Assembly (NCBI GenBank): GCA_016703625.1 | Contig: JADJBP010000010.1 | Span: forward strand, 62,001 to 126,000 | DNA: 64,000 nucleotides | Direction: 5' to 3' | Origin: Chitinophagaceae bacterium | GTDB taxonomy: Bacteria; Bacteroidota; Bacteroidia; Chitinophagales; Chitinophagaceae | Shown: positions 9,792 through 18,188 of the stretch, piece by piece | Layout of the letters: every line of letters begins with the position of its first letter | How positions within the stretch are numbered: the first letter of the stretch is position 1 | The notes under the pieces: model-generated | What the model was told of the DNA's origin: nothing | Seen by the model: only the letters and a program-made list of their open reading frames with translations | Databases searched by the model: none | Translations under genes and position numbers: made by a program

Positions 9792-9986
9792 TTAAGTAGC
9801 CTTGTCTTTTGTATTTCTGATCAGGCCAATGCCTGCAAAAAAGAAAATACCACCGAGCACCCCGGTAAAAATGATCGTTTTAATATTCCTGGTGCCTTCT
9901 CCGCCATTCATGAAACTAACGCCGGCATAGATCAGGCCGGCAATTCCCAACAGGGATAAAATAATTCCCAAAATACGTTTTTCCAT
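9792..9986 (-). CDS. Small membrane protein with two transmembrane segments
   Basis: 64 residues with two hydrophobic segments (about residues 5-26 and 36-57) joined by a Gly/Asn-rich loop. The C-terminus is charged (RNTKDKAT). It resembles small DUF3185-like inner-membrane proteins of Bacteroidetes, but I do not recognise a function. Flanking gaps of about 300 and 225 bases suggest its own transcription unit. Confidence 0.6.
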   Translation of the reverse strand: MEKRILGIILSLLGIAGLIYAGVSFMNGGEGTRNIKTIIFTGVLGGIFFFAGIGLIRNTKDKAT

Positions 9987-10044
9987 ATTGAATATTTTTC
10001 ACAAGATATGCGTATAATGCCTGTGCCCATACATATAAATTCCC

Positions 10045-10084
10045 AATGTGTGAATATTATAACTAATGTATGGAATTGTGTAAT
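10045..10084. promoter_or_regulatory. Bipartite motif AATGTGTGAAT-N19-ATTGTGTAAT upstream of the lipoprotein gene
   Basis: AATGTGTGAAT begins at 10045 and ATTGTGTAAT at 10075, a 30-base offset (about three helical turns). The same pair, at the same offset, occurs at 10965 and 10995 upstream of the PAS kinase. The two half-motifs are near-direct repeats of TGTGTGAAT, which suggests tandem binding of one regulator. Promoter or operator function is inferred from this recurrence only. Confidence 0.45.
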
Positions 10085-10211
10085 GCAGGAGCATTAAATG
10101 CACGATACATTTGCATTGAGAATTTTAAAACAACATGCGTTAAACAATCAACTGAAAAAATCCGGGGTTACATGGCATGGATGTTGCCTTTGAGAAAAAA
10201 AAATATTTAAA

Positions 10212-10877
10212 ATGACAACAAAGCACTTAATGATCGCAGCAGCGATCGTAACGATCGGTTTTTCTGCATGTACTGCAAAAGAATCCAAAGAAGTAGAAGT
10301 ATTGAACACCTACGTTGATTCAGTTGAAAACCTGACACCGGTTTATACAACAGAATACTGGACCGTAATAGACAATGGTTACCAGGAAAGACTGGCCCTT
10401 GCAGAAAAAGATTATGCAGCACTGGATGCTGAAGCAAAGACCAGGGCTGATGCCAGTAAAGCCAGGTACGAAGCTTTAAAGGCCAGGTACGAGCAAAATA
10501 TTAAGGATGCACAGGCAGCTGCAAACCCGGCTCCGGGTTCTCCCAATTTCAGAAAAGTATTGAGAGACAGGTTATTTGGAGAAGGAAAGATCGGTGATGA
10601 TATGCAGTTTGCATTTGTTACCGGTGATAATATACTGGGCATTTACCAGAATTTTGTTGATGTTGTTGCTGATAACAGGAATAGCTATACAAGGGAAGAC
10701 TGGGATGAGATCAATGTTTTATATGAAGCACTGGATACCCGCAAAAATGCAGTAGAAAAAGACCTTAAATCGAGCGATAATTTAAAAATTGCCGGTTTAA
10801 AGATCAAGTATGCATCCATTGCAGCTACCAACAGGGGTGGTACCAAAGTAAAGGAAAACGAAGATTCAAAGCAATAA
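10212..10877 (+). CDS. Uncharacterised lipoprotein
   Basis: 221 residues. It has a lipoprotein signal peptide with hydrophobic segment MIAAAIVTIGF and lipobox FSAC (Cys20). The mature protein is highly charged and helical, with Ala/Lys/Arg-rich heptads around residues 60-100. It resembles the DUF6565 type found in Bacteroidetes, though I cannot verify this. It shares an upstream bipartite motif with the following PAS kinase and is closed by a strong terminator, so it is probably a monocistronic, highly regulated envelope protein. Confidence 0.65.
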   Translation: MTTKHLMIAAAIVTIGFSACTAKESKEVEVLNTYVDSVENLTPVYTTEYWTVIDNGYQERLALAEKDYAALDAEAKTRADASKARYEALKARYEQNIKDAQAAANPAPGSPNFRKVLRDRLFGEGKIGDDMQFAFVTGDNILGIYQNFVDVVADNRNSYTREDWDEINVLYEALDTRKNAVEKDLKSSDNLKIAGLKIKYASIAATNRGGTKVKENEDSKQ

Positions 10878-10903
10878 GCATGTAGAATTATAATTTAACA
10901 AAG

Positions 10904-10940
10904 GAAAAAAACGTTTCAATTTATTGGAGCGTTTTTTTTT
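10904..10940 (+). terminator. Rho-independent terminator after the lipoprotein gene
   Basis: AAAAAAACG-TTT-CAAT pairs with ATTG-GAG-CGTTTTTTT through Watson-Crick and G-U pairs, followed by a run of nine T. It lies about 27 bases after the stop codon at 10877. Confidence 0.75.
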
Positions 10941-10964
10941 GTCATTTTTAATATGGCGTCATCA

Positions 10965-11004
10965 AATGTGTGAATTATGCAATCATTGAAATTGATTGTG
11001 TAAT
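10965..11004. promoter_or_regulatory. Bipartite motif AATGTGTGAAT-N19-ATTGTGTAAT upstream of the PAS kinase
   Basis: AATGTGTGAAT at 10965 and ATTGTGTAAT at 10995, with the identical 30-base offset of the copy at 10045. The left element extends as GTGTGAATTATGCAA, which also occurs on the minus strand near 1700 upstream of a response regulator. Function is inferred from recurrence. Confidence 0.45.
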
Positions 11005-11048
11005 AACATATAATGGTTTTTTAGATACCTTGCTGTGAAATTATCAGA

Positions 11049-12788
11049 ATGGATAATGGTTTTAAAAAGAAATTATTAAAACAGTCTTTTGATACCGGAT
11101 TATTTACTGCTTCAACAACAGATGATAAACTCAGTCAGCTTGCCTTTAATAATGCTGCACAGGCAAACATTATCACTATTGTAAGTAATGGAAGAATAAT
11201 TATGGCCAATAATGCTGCTTCCAAACTGTTGGGCTATTCCAAAAAGGAATTACTGACAAAAACCAGGTCAGCCATTTTTAATATCAATGAAAGCAGTTTT
11301 AAAAAGATGCTGAAGCAAAGAACAGCCGAAGGACAGTCAACAGCAACCTTAACTGCCATTAAAAAAAACGGAAAGGTATTTACCTGTGAAATAACCTCTG
11401 CGGTTTTTGTGGGAGGCCGGGGTGTAAAAAAAGCGATCACTACCATTTCCGATATGAGTCAACATATCCTGAAGCAAAAAAAAATTGACACTGATAAGGA
11501 AAGAATAGTTGCTAAGAATATAGTACTGGCACAGGTAAAATCAGATTACAGGCTTGCTGCAAATAACGAATGGATAAAATCTATATCCAAAACTTCGTAC
11601 GATGTAATGTGGGACTGGGATATAACTTCCGGTAAAATTTATGTTGGAGACAGTATTAAAGAAGTGTTTGGCTATGAAGTAAAAAACAATACCGTACATT
11701 TCAAGGATTTTGCCGGCAAACTTCTTTTGAAGGAGAAAAATACAGTTGAAAAAAGATTGTTCAAAGTACTTGCATCTAAAAGCAAACACTGGAATGATGC
11801 TTTTTTGTTTAAGTGCCACGATGGCGCTTTTGTTTCTACAACCAGCAGGGCAAGTATTGTAAGGGATGATGCCGGTAAAGCCATACGCCTCATTGGGGCC
11901 ATACAGGATATCAGCAGGTTACTGGAACTGGAAAAAAAACTGGAAGAGCAGGTTATGGTACACAAAGATGACAGTGACCGTTTCCTGTTGGCGGCCAAAC
12001 TTTCTTTTGATGTAATATGGGACTGGAATATATTGACCAATGAAGTGTTTTTAGGTGATGGCTTTGAAGAATTGTTTGGGTATACGATAAAGGACAATAA
12101 AGGTGATATGATCACTGACTGGGTAAACTATCTTCACCCGGATGATGTGGAAGCGGTTGTAAAGGAACTGCAGGACTGCATAAAATCAACCGCCACCGGG
12201 TGGGAGCATGCATACAGGGTTAGCAGGAAAGATGGCTCTGTTGCTAAAGTATTTGTGAGGGCCAGTTGGGGAGGTGCGAACAGCACCTTATATTTAAGCC
12301 GTTCTTCTGAATATACACTAAATGCGATTGATGAGATCAGGAACTTAACAAAAGGGTTAACAACAGATATCATCAATAACATTGGCCTTGGTGATGCCAT
12401 TGAAAATACCGTTCGGGATTTGAGTGAAGTAAACCTGGTGAAGATATCGAGTTCACTTGAAAGTTTTAACGAAGATAGTGTGACTGATAAATTTAAACAT
12501 AATGTTTTCAGGATCATCCAGGAACAGCTGAATAATATTTTGAAACATGCCAAAGCAGAAAAGATCATTATAAGCCTTGTTCAAAATAAAAGATCCATTA
12601 AACTTCGTATATCAGATAACGGGATTGGATATGATACCCGGAAAAAGCAAAAAGGAATAGGAATTGAGAATATCAAAGACCGGGCATCCAGGTACAAAGG
12701 AAATGCTGTATTTGTTTCGCAGCCCGGCCGGGGTTGTGTTTTAACTGTACTATTTCCTGTCTCAGACCTGTTGTTGAAAATATCCTGA
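11049..12788 (+). CDS. PAS sensor kinase (NarL-type HATPase) apparently lacking its His box
   Basis: 579 residues with three PAS-like regions (about 30-140, 180-300 and 315-405). The C-terminal HATPase of the NarX/HisKA_3 class shows the N-box IFRIIQEQLNNILKHAK, the G-box ISDNGIGYD and KGIGIENIKDRA. In this family a dimerisation segment with a conserved ELHD-type phospho-accepting His lies between the last PAS and SEYTLNAIDEIRNLTKGL. Here the last PAS breaks off after VFVRAS and runs directly into GGANSTLYLSRSSEYTL, so about 60-70 residues including the His box appear deleted in frame. Autophosphorylation would then be impossible. No LuxR-type partner regulator is adjacent. Confidence 0.8.
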   Translation: MDNGFKKKLLKQSFDTGLFTASTTDDKLSQLAFNNAAQANIITIVSNGRIIMANNAASKLLGYSKKELLTKTRSAIFNINESSFKKMLKQRTAEGQSTATLTAIKKNGKVFTCEITSAVFVGGRGVKKAITTISDMSQHILKQKKIDTDKERIVAKNIVLAQVKSDYRLAANNEWIKSISKTSYDVMWDWDITSGKIYVGDSIKEVFGYEVKNNTVHFKDFAGKLLLKEKNTVEKRLFKVLASKSKHWNDAFLFKCHDGAFVSTTSRASIVRDDAGKAIRLIGAIQDISRLLELEKKLEEQVMVHKDDSDRFLLAAKLSFDVIWDWNILTNEVFLGDGFEELFGYTIKDNKGDMITDWVNYLHPDDVEAVVKELQDCIKSTATGWEHAYRVSRKDGSVAKVFVRASWGGANSTLYLSRSSEYTLNAIDEIRNLTKGLTTDIINNIGLGDAIENTVRDLSEVNLVKISSSLESFNEDSVTDKFKHNVFRIIQEQLNNILKHAKAEKIIISLVQNKRSIKLRISDNGIGYDTRKKQKGIGIENIKDRASRYKGNAVFVSQPGRGCVLTVLFPVSDLLLKIS

Positions 12789-12964
12789 TAACCCTTTATC
12801 TGCGATGATTTTATAACCTGCATCCCGGGAAGAATAATTACAAACAACCCGCCTGCAAACTTTGATCAACATTGCCGGCATAATGCACTGATCGTTGCGC
12901 CGATTTTCAATAACTTTATAGCGTAAGCAGAAATACTTTACCTGCCTGCAATCAAATAAATATA

Positions 12965-13739
12965 ATGGAATCCCCGGTTGAATATTTTGTTGACAAAGGC
13001 TCTGTGGTAAGGGAGATCTGGGGCAAATCTGATACCATTCTTTTTATCTTTTCCGGTGCATCTGCCGAATTTGCTTTAAATAAAGCGGTTGACTGGCTGT
13101 ATTTTACCGGCAAGCTGCCTGCAGATCCGCTTGGCAGGTTATTTTCCACAGTTAGTTATGCCCGGCAGATCGTTTTTTCAGAGTTACATGCAGCCCATGC
13201 TGCCATTGATAAAATAACAGCCATCCATACGGCTGTTGAAAATAACCGGAATGCAAAAATTCCGGATTGGGCTTACCGGGATGTTTTATATATGCTCATC
13301 TATTATTCCATTGCCGCTTTTGAATTGCTGGAAAGAAAACTGGATGAAACTGAAAAAGGAAGAGTTATATGATGTATTCCTGCGGATGGGGCAACGGATG
13401 CATCTACAAGAGCTTCCGGAAAATTATGCTGCGTGGACGATTAAACGCCGGGAACAATTGCTGGCAGATCTTGTAAAAAGTGATTATACCATTGACCTGT
13501 ACAGGCAATACAGAAAACACCTGGGAAATTCCAGGTACCTGCTGTTGCTGGAATCGCAAAAGCTGGTGGTACCGGGCATTGTAAAGGAATTGCTGCATTT
13601 AAAAAATATACAATGGCTGCGGCCATTTATCCCGGTTTATACATTCAGCCGCACTTTAAAACTGGACGGTTTCATCAAATCGTTCATACTACCTGCAAAA
13701 TACATGGCTGAAATAAAGGCATTGGATATAAAACGTTGA
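12965..13739 (+). CDS. DUF2236 / MpaB-like oxygenase family protein, frameshifted
   Basis: The N-terminal frame (from ATG 12965) carries the family signature GSVVREIWGKSDTILFIFSG and ADPLGRLFSTVSYAR. It runs to DETEK and then stops at 13372. The C-terminal frame resumes with EELYDVFLRMGQRM and continues to 13739. Deleting one G near 13358-13359 joins them into a protein of about 257 residues, normal for the family. MpaB/latex-clearing relatives bind haem b and oxidise hydrophobic substrates, but the substrate here is unknown. Confidence 0.75.
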
Positions 13740-13798
13740 TCAAGTTCTTGGATTCAGTTAATTTTGATAACCATTTCACTTATCTAAAATAAATTTTC

Positions 13799-15262
13799 AT
13801 GAGCAATACCATCAGCGCATTATCGCCAACAGAAGTCTGGCAAAATTTTACAGCCCTCAATGCCATACCCCGGGCATCAAAAAAAGAAGAAAAGATAATT
13901 CAGTTTATCATTGACTTTGGAAAAAAATTAAACCTGGAAACTACGAAGGATGATGTGGGCAATGTGATCATTAAAAAACCGGCCACACCCGGTATGGAAA
14001 ATAAACAAACTGTTTGTTTGCAGAGCCACCTGGATATGGTGCATCAAAAAAACGGGGATACCGATTTTGATTTTGCAAAAGAAGGTATACATATGTTCAT
14101 AGAAGGCGACTGGGTGAAAGCGAAAGGCACTACGCTGGGAGCAGATAACGGGATCGGCGTAGCATCTATCATGGCCATACTGTCATCCAATTCCATTCCG
14201 CATCCTGCCCTGGAAGCACTTTTTACCATTGATGAAGAAACCGGTATGACCGGTGCATTGGGATTAAAAGGCGGATTACTGCATGCCGGTATTTTACTGA
14301 ACCTGGATACTGAAGATGATGATGAACTGACCATTGGCTGTGCCGGTGGTATTGATGTAAGTGCAAACGGGAAATACGAAACCGAACAACCGGTACCCGG
14401 CGCTGCAGGATTTCGTATCACCGTAAAAGGCTTAACCGGCGGGCATTCCGGCATGGATATTTATAAAGGCAGGGGCAATGCCAATAAATTAATGAACCGT
14501 GTGTTATTGCATGCAGCAGAAAAAATGAATATTCGGATACAAACGATCGATGGCGGCGGTTTGCGTAATGCCATACCGAGGGAATCTTTTGCCGATATCG
14601 TTATTGATGCTGAAAAGGCCACTGCTTTTACTGATCTGGTAAAAGAACTGGAGCAGGTTTTAAAAAGTGAATATCAAAGTACTGACCCTGATCTGAATAT
14701 CAGTATTGAAAAAACGGTTACACCCGGTAAAGTATTGCATGCAGACTTTCAATATAAATTCTTAAGAACAATTGCTGCATGTCCCAATGGGATCTACCGA
14801 ATGAGTCCTGCCATTGCGGGATTGGTGCAAACTTCCAATAATATTGCCCGGGTGCTTGTAAAAGACGGTGCCTTTACCATTTTGTGTTTAACAAGAGGTT
14901 CGGTCGACAGTGAAAAAATGGACCTGGCCAAAACCATCTGTTATAATTTTGAGCTGGCAGGCGCCACACCGGAATACGGGGGCTCATACCCGGGTTGGGC
15001 GCCAAAACCGGATGCACCCATCGTTAAACTGATGAGCGACCTTTACGAAGAACGGTATAATGAAAAAGCCAAAGTGAATGCAGTGCATGCCGGGCTGGAA
15101 TGTGGCATTATCGGGAAAAATTATCCCAATATGCAGATGATCTCCTTTGGTCCCAATATCCGTGGCGCACATTCGCCCGATGAAAAAGTGCAGATCAGCT
15201 CGGTACAGAAATACTGGCCCTATTTACTGGAAACGTTAAAACGGATACCGGAAGAGAATTAA
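13799..15262 (+). CDS. pepD: Cytosolic aminoacyl-histidine dipeptidase (PepD, M20 family)
   Basis: 487 residues, full length for PepD, a dinuclear zinc peptidase that splits Xaa-His and other dipeptides. Metal and catalytic motifs are visible in order: QSHLDMVHQKN (His/Asp), GADNGIGVA (bridging Asp), TIDEETGMTGALGL (catalytic Glu pair), NLDTED, and a late GAHSPDE with the last metal His. The lid domain occupies about residues 205-380, with GLTGGHSGMD at its start. There is no signal peptide, so it is cytoplasmic. It is a single-gene unit unrelated to the respiratory genes. Confidence 0.95.
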   Translation: MSNTISALSPTEVWQNFTALNAIPRASKKEEKIIQFIIDFGKKLNLETTKDDVGNVIIKKPATPGMENKQTVCLQSHLDMVHQKNGDTDFDFAKEGIHMFIEGDWVKAKGTTLGADNGIGVASIMAILSSNSIPHPALEALFTIDEETGMTGALGLKGGLLHAGILLNLDTEDDDELTIGCAGGIDVSANGKYETEQPVPGAAGFRITVKGLTGGHSGMDIYKGRGNANKLMNRVLLHAAEKMNIRIQTIDGGGLRNAIPRESFADIVIDAEKATAFTDLVKELEQVLKSEYQSTDPDLNISIEKTVTPGKVLHADFQYKFLRTIAACPNGIYRMSPAIAGLVQTSNNIARVLVKDGAFTILCLTRGSVDSEKMDLAKTICYNFELAGATPEYGGSYPGWAPKPDAPIVKLMSDLYEERYNEKAKVNAVHAGLECGIIGKNYPNMQMISFGPNIRGAHSPDEKVQISSVQKYWPYLLETLKRIPEEN

Positions 15263-15356
15263 ACGAAACCAGTGGCTGTCTCAAATACAAAGAAACGGAT
15301 CATAGCCGGGAAGGCGGCAAGACGCAAAGTTTTTCTTTCTGCCCTTGTAATAGCCT

Positions 15357-15794
15357 TTATTTATTCTTGATAAAAACAACCCCCTCCTGTATTTCGGCTG
15401 CCAGTTGCTGAATGGTTTTTGAAGTAAATAAATTGATGAGCTGTTTTTTAATGACCTTGTATTGGGCATGCATGGGGCATGGTTCAATTTCGGAACACAA
15501 CTTGAGTCCCATCACACATTTTTCCAGTATCTGGTCTTCACCCATGGCGAGCAGTATTGAACGCACGGGCAACTTTTTAGCTTTTTCCGACATGTAAAAA
15601 CCGCCATGCGGCCCCCGTACCGAACTCACCACCCGGTTGTCTTTTGTAAGTGACTGCAGGATCTTTGCCGTAAAGGACCTGGGAGAATCAATGGCAGTTG
15701 CTATTTCTTCAATACCCAGTTTGTGCGCTTCAGAACTTTTCTGTGCTAAATAAATGGTTGCCCGCAGGGCATATTCTGTTGCTTTTGAAAACAT
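15357..15794 (-). CDS. Rrf2-family regulator, NsrR-like (Fe-S ligand Cys present)
   Basis: 145 residues. The winged-helix N-terminus (FSKATEYALRATIYLA; SFTAKILQSLTKDNRVVSSV; RGPHGGFYM) is typical of Rrf2. Three cysteines in CVMGLKLCSEIEPCPMH, spaced Cx6Cx5C, match the [Fe-S] ligand pattern of NO-sensing NsrR proteins. It is the last gene of the norC-norB-PTPS minus-strand unit (41-base gap), which supports an NO-responsive role. The long palindromes at 21637 and 18116 are candidate operators. Whether it represses or activates is not shown by sequence. Confidence 0.85.
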   Translation of the reverse strand: MFSKATEYALRATIYLAQKSSEAHKLGIEEIATAIDSPRSFTAKILQSLTKDNRVVSSVRGPHGGFYMSEKAKKLPVRSILLAMGEDQILEKCVMGLKLCSEIEPCPMHAQYKVIKKQLINLFTSKTIQQLAAEIQEGVVFIKNK

Positions 15795-15835
15795 ATGAAT
15801 GGTAGAATAAGAACGGGTTATTAAATCGGGTTGTT

Positions 15836-16279
15836 TTAAGATTCACACAATTGGCCTGCTGTCCATTCGGCATAGGAATCTTTTGTTTCAAATAATAATA
15901 AACGAACCAGTTTTATTTTATCGTTCAATAATTGCTGCAGTACCTGTTTAACATACAGCAACAGGTTTTCGGCTGTTGGTTCTTCTTCAAATATAACAAG
16001 GTTTTGCAAAGATGCGAGCGATGGGTTTGCGGCCATGAAATGGCGTGAAAGCAGCAGGCTGTGATCGAATTTTTCAATGACGGCTTCCCTCACCATGTTC
16101 TTTATTTCTTTAAAATCCATGATAAATCCCGGTGCCGGGATGAAACCGGGTTCAAAAAGGCCGGTTGAAACCGTAACGTGCAGTTCATAGGAATGGCCGT
16201 GAATATTTTTACAGTTGCCGGTATGGCCATGTATGGCATGTGCCATTTCGAAGTGAAATATTTTTGTAAGTTTAAGCAT
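15836..16279 (-). CDS. 6-pyruvoyl-tetrahydropterin synthase / QueD family protein
   Basis: 147 residues. The zinc-binding His motif HGHSYEL and the catalytic Cys in NCKNIHGH (Cx3HGH) place it in the PTPS/QueD family. AHAIHGHTGN supplies the first His and FMDFKEIK is the usual strand. FDHSLLL holds the catalytic Asp-His. QueD makes 6-carboxytetrahydropterin for queuosine, whereas PTPS-III and PTPS-IV make folate or biopterin-type pterins. No other queuosine gene is near. It sits 33 bases after the norB-like gene and 41 before Rrf2, so it appears to belong to the NO operon. Confidence 0.85.
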   Translation of the reverse strand: MLKLTKIFHFEMAHAIHGHTGNCKNIHGHSYELHVTVSTGLFEPGFIPAPGFIMDFKEIKNMVREAVIEKFDHSLLLSRHFMAANPSLASLQNLVIFEEEPTAENLLLYVKQVLQQLLNDKIKLVRLLLFETKDSYAEWTAGQLCES

Positions 16280-16312
16280 AATAACAAATTAACAGCGTTA
16301 GGGGTTTACGTT

Positions 16313-17761
16313 TTATTCCACAATAAGCTGTACGGGTAGCCGGTCCTGTCCTGTACCGGGTTTATTGACAAGGTATTTGAAATAACAGGCCGCCTGGTTT
16401 TTAAGCAGGGGATACAGGATTAAAAAGAAACCGGTTGCCATGGCAGATCCCGAAATAAAAAAAACAATGAAATAAGGTTTTAACATCAGCATCATACTGC
16501 TGAAGGGCAATGGGGTCTCCTGCATCTGCCACCTGGCTTTTAAAACACCGGCTGCAATAAGGCTGATCCAGAAAATTAAAAGCGAAATATTAACGGTGGC
16601 GTAACCACGCTTCAGCCATTTTATGTTTTTTTCCGAAAGGGGGGTACAGGTATCGTGTAAAATGTCGAATGCTATGGCCAGCAGCAAAAAACTGTTGATG
16701 CCGATCGTGGCCCCCATGGTATGTGCCACGGTAATATGGGTGCCATGCGTATATACATTAACTGCAGGTATGCTCATGGCGATGGCAAGGGCCAGTGTAA
16801 GAAATATCCATATATCGGCAGCCACGATAAACCGGTATGCGGTATGATGAAAATGTTTACGGGCGGTGCTTACCGTGGATCTCCATTGCCAGATGATCCT
16901 GCCTATTATGAAAAGTTCCGTCATACTTACGGCGTAGCTGATGTGCTTTATAAAAGGGTAGGTGGGCAGGGTATATATATGGTGCCCCCAGTTGAACATC
17001 AGGTTGAATAAACCGGTAAAGTACAGGATAAACGCAATGGGAGCATGGCTGTATTTATTATTGCCGCTGATCTTTTCCATCAGGAAAAAGCTGCTGCCGT
17101 AGATCAGCATGTTCCAGGCGCCCACCATCGACCCATAGGATTTCCATTGAATGGTCATATCATTCACCACGCTGTTCCTGAAGTAAGGAAATATCCATAA
17201 ATAGGATTCAATGAAAGTGAACAGGAAAAAGAACAGGCCCGTGATCCACATCCATACATAAACCGGCTGTTTTCTGAAACTGCTGATGGATCGTATGAAA
17301 TTGATGATGAACAGTATCCACCCGGCAGCAATGGGAATTGCCAGTGCCGGATGAAATTCCCAATATTCCCTGCCGCCAAATATGCCGGCTGTATAAGAAA
17401 TTAAAATGGTAATTACTGACCCGGCAAAAATGCTTAACTGTATTTTCACCAGCAGGGGGCAATATAATTTTTTGCCGGTATACTGCTGTAAATAGGTAAG
17501 TACTGCACCTGTTGCTCCAAAAATGATCCAGAAAACTACAGATGAAACATGCAGGGGCCTGATCCGCTCAAAGGAAAGATATTCTTTTAATGACCCGGGT
17601 ACCAGGTATTGCCATGCGCCGGTAAGCCCGAATAATAATCCGGCTGCCAATAACCCGAGCCCGGCGATCATAAACAGCCTGGATGTTGTGGGCTTATTAT
17701 TGTTCAATGCTGCCATCATAATTAAGGGTAAAAGTTTTTGGGTCTGATTTGCCGGATGCAT
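16313..17761 (-). CDS. NorB-like haem-copper superfamily subunit with non-canonical metal ligands
   Basis: 482 residues, about 12 transmembrane segments, resembling CcoN and cNOR NorB. Retained: helix II haem His71 (RIRPLHVSS), helix VII His260-His261 (NWGHHIYTLP) and helix X His347 (YTHGTHITVAHTM). Changed relative to CcoN at 45728: the helix VI Cu/Fe-B His is Tyr209 (QWKSYGSMVGAWN), the cNOR Glu positions are Val213 and Asn217, and the second low-spin haem His is Met349. The Tyr cross-linked in cbb3 oxidases is Leu. The adjacent norC-like gene and NO-response genes argue for NO reduction rather than O2 reduction. It overlaps norC by up to 65 bases, and starts at 17719 or 17716 would be more usual. 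It may belong to one of the recently delineated alternative NOR families. Confidence 0.8.
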   Translation of the reverse strand: MHPANQTQKLLPLIMMAALNNNKPTTSRLFMIAGLGLLAAGLLFGLTGAWQYLVPGSLKEYLSFERIRPLHVSSVVFWIIFGATGAVLTYLQQYTGKKLYCPLLVKIQLSIFAGSVITILISYTAGIFGGREYWEFHPALAIPIAAGWILFIINFIRSISSFRKQPVYVWMWITGLFFFLFTFIESYLWIFPYFRNSVVNDMTIQWKSYGSMVGAWNMLIYGSSFFLMEKISGNNKYSHAPIAFILYFTGLFNLMFNWGHHIYTLPTYPFIKHISYAVSMTELFIIGRIIWQWRSTVSTARKHFHHTAYRFIVAADIWIFLTLALAIAMSIPAVNVYTHGTHITVAHTMGATIGINSFLLLAIAFDILHDTCTPLSEKNIKWLKRGYATVNISLLIFWISLIAAGVLKARWQMQETPLPFSSMMLMLKPYFIVFFISGSAMATGFFLILYPLLKNQAACYFKYLVNKPGTGQDRLPVQLIVE

Positions 17762-18107
17762 CTATCGATTCCAGGAATGCAGTGAGATCGGTTATCTCAC
17801 GCCCCGTTAATTGAAAATTTGGCATTATGGTTGTCCCGTTTTTAAGAAAGGCCTGTATATAAGCAGAACCTCTTACAGAATATACATTGGTTAGGTCGGG
17901 GCCCAGGTACCCACCAAGTCCGTAAACCTGGTGACAGGCATTGCAATTATATTGTTGCCAAACCATTTTACCGGAATCCGCTTCTTTGTTTGCTGCAGCA
18001 ACCTGTACAGGCAATGCTGCATACAGAAATAGAGAGTATCCAATAAAAGCTGTCAGCAATAATGATATTACCACAAAACGATGCCTGTCTGTTTTCATAA
18101 AAAACAT
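17697..18107 (-). CDS. norC: NorC-like membrane-anchored cytochrome c
   Basis: 136 residues. One N-terminal transmembrane anchor (about residues 11-33) is followed by a periplasmic cytochrome c domain with CNACH (Cys55, Cys58, His59) and Met95 in TIMPNF as probable axial ligand. The stretch QQYNCNACHQVYGLGGYLGP closely matches NorC of NO reductases. It would carry electrons to the overlapping norB-like gene. An internal ATG (18098) is an alternative start. An inverted repeat at 18116-18141 lies just upstream and is shared with the divergent DGC gene. Confidence 0.85.
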   Translation of the reverse strand: MFFMKTDRHRFVVISLLLTAFIGYSLFLYAALPVQVAAANKEADSGKMVWQQYNCNACHQVYGLGGYLGPDLTNVYSVRGSAYIQAFLKNGTTIMPNFQLTGREITDLTAFLESIDASGKSDPKTFTLNYDGSIEQ

Positions 18108-18115
18108 TCACAAAT

Positions 18116-18141
18116 AATTAAAGACAAAGTTATCTTTAATT
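18116..18141. promoter_or_regulatory. Inverted repeat operator between divergent norC-like and DGC genes
   Basis: Arms AATTAAAGA and TCTTTAATT (9 of 9 matched) are separated by 8 bases. On the plus strand the repeat ends three bases before a perfect -7 box, TATATTTG (18144-18151), so a bound protein would cover the promoter core. On the minus strand it overlaps the probable norC promoter. A repressor or activator of the NO island, for example the Rrf2 protein, is a plausible ligand. Confidence 0.55.
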
Positions 18142-18143
18142 CC

Positions 18144-18151
18144 TATATTTG
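18144..18151 (+). promoter_or_regulatory. -7 promoter box TATATTTG for the DGC gene
   Basis: Perfect match to the Bacteroidetes -7 consensus TAnnTTTG, 38 bases before the ATG at 18189 and directly downstream of the 18116-18141 inverted repeat. Confidence 0.55.
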
Positions 18152-18188
18152 CCAATAAATTTTATTGTTTAACCAGGAGGGTATACAG

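Noticed and set aside
16313..17761. Plain cbb3 oxidase subunit I
   Set aside because: Key CuB His, cross-linked Tyr and one haem His are replaced, and it is paired with a NorC-like subunit.
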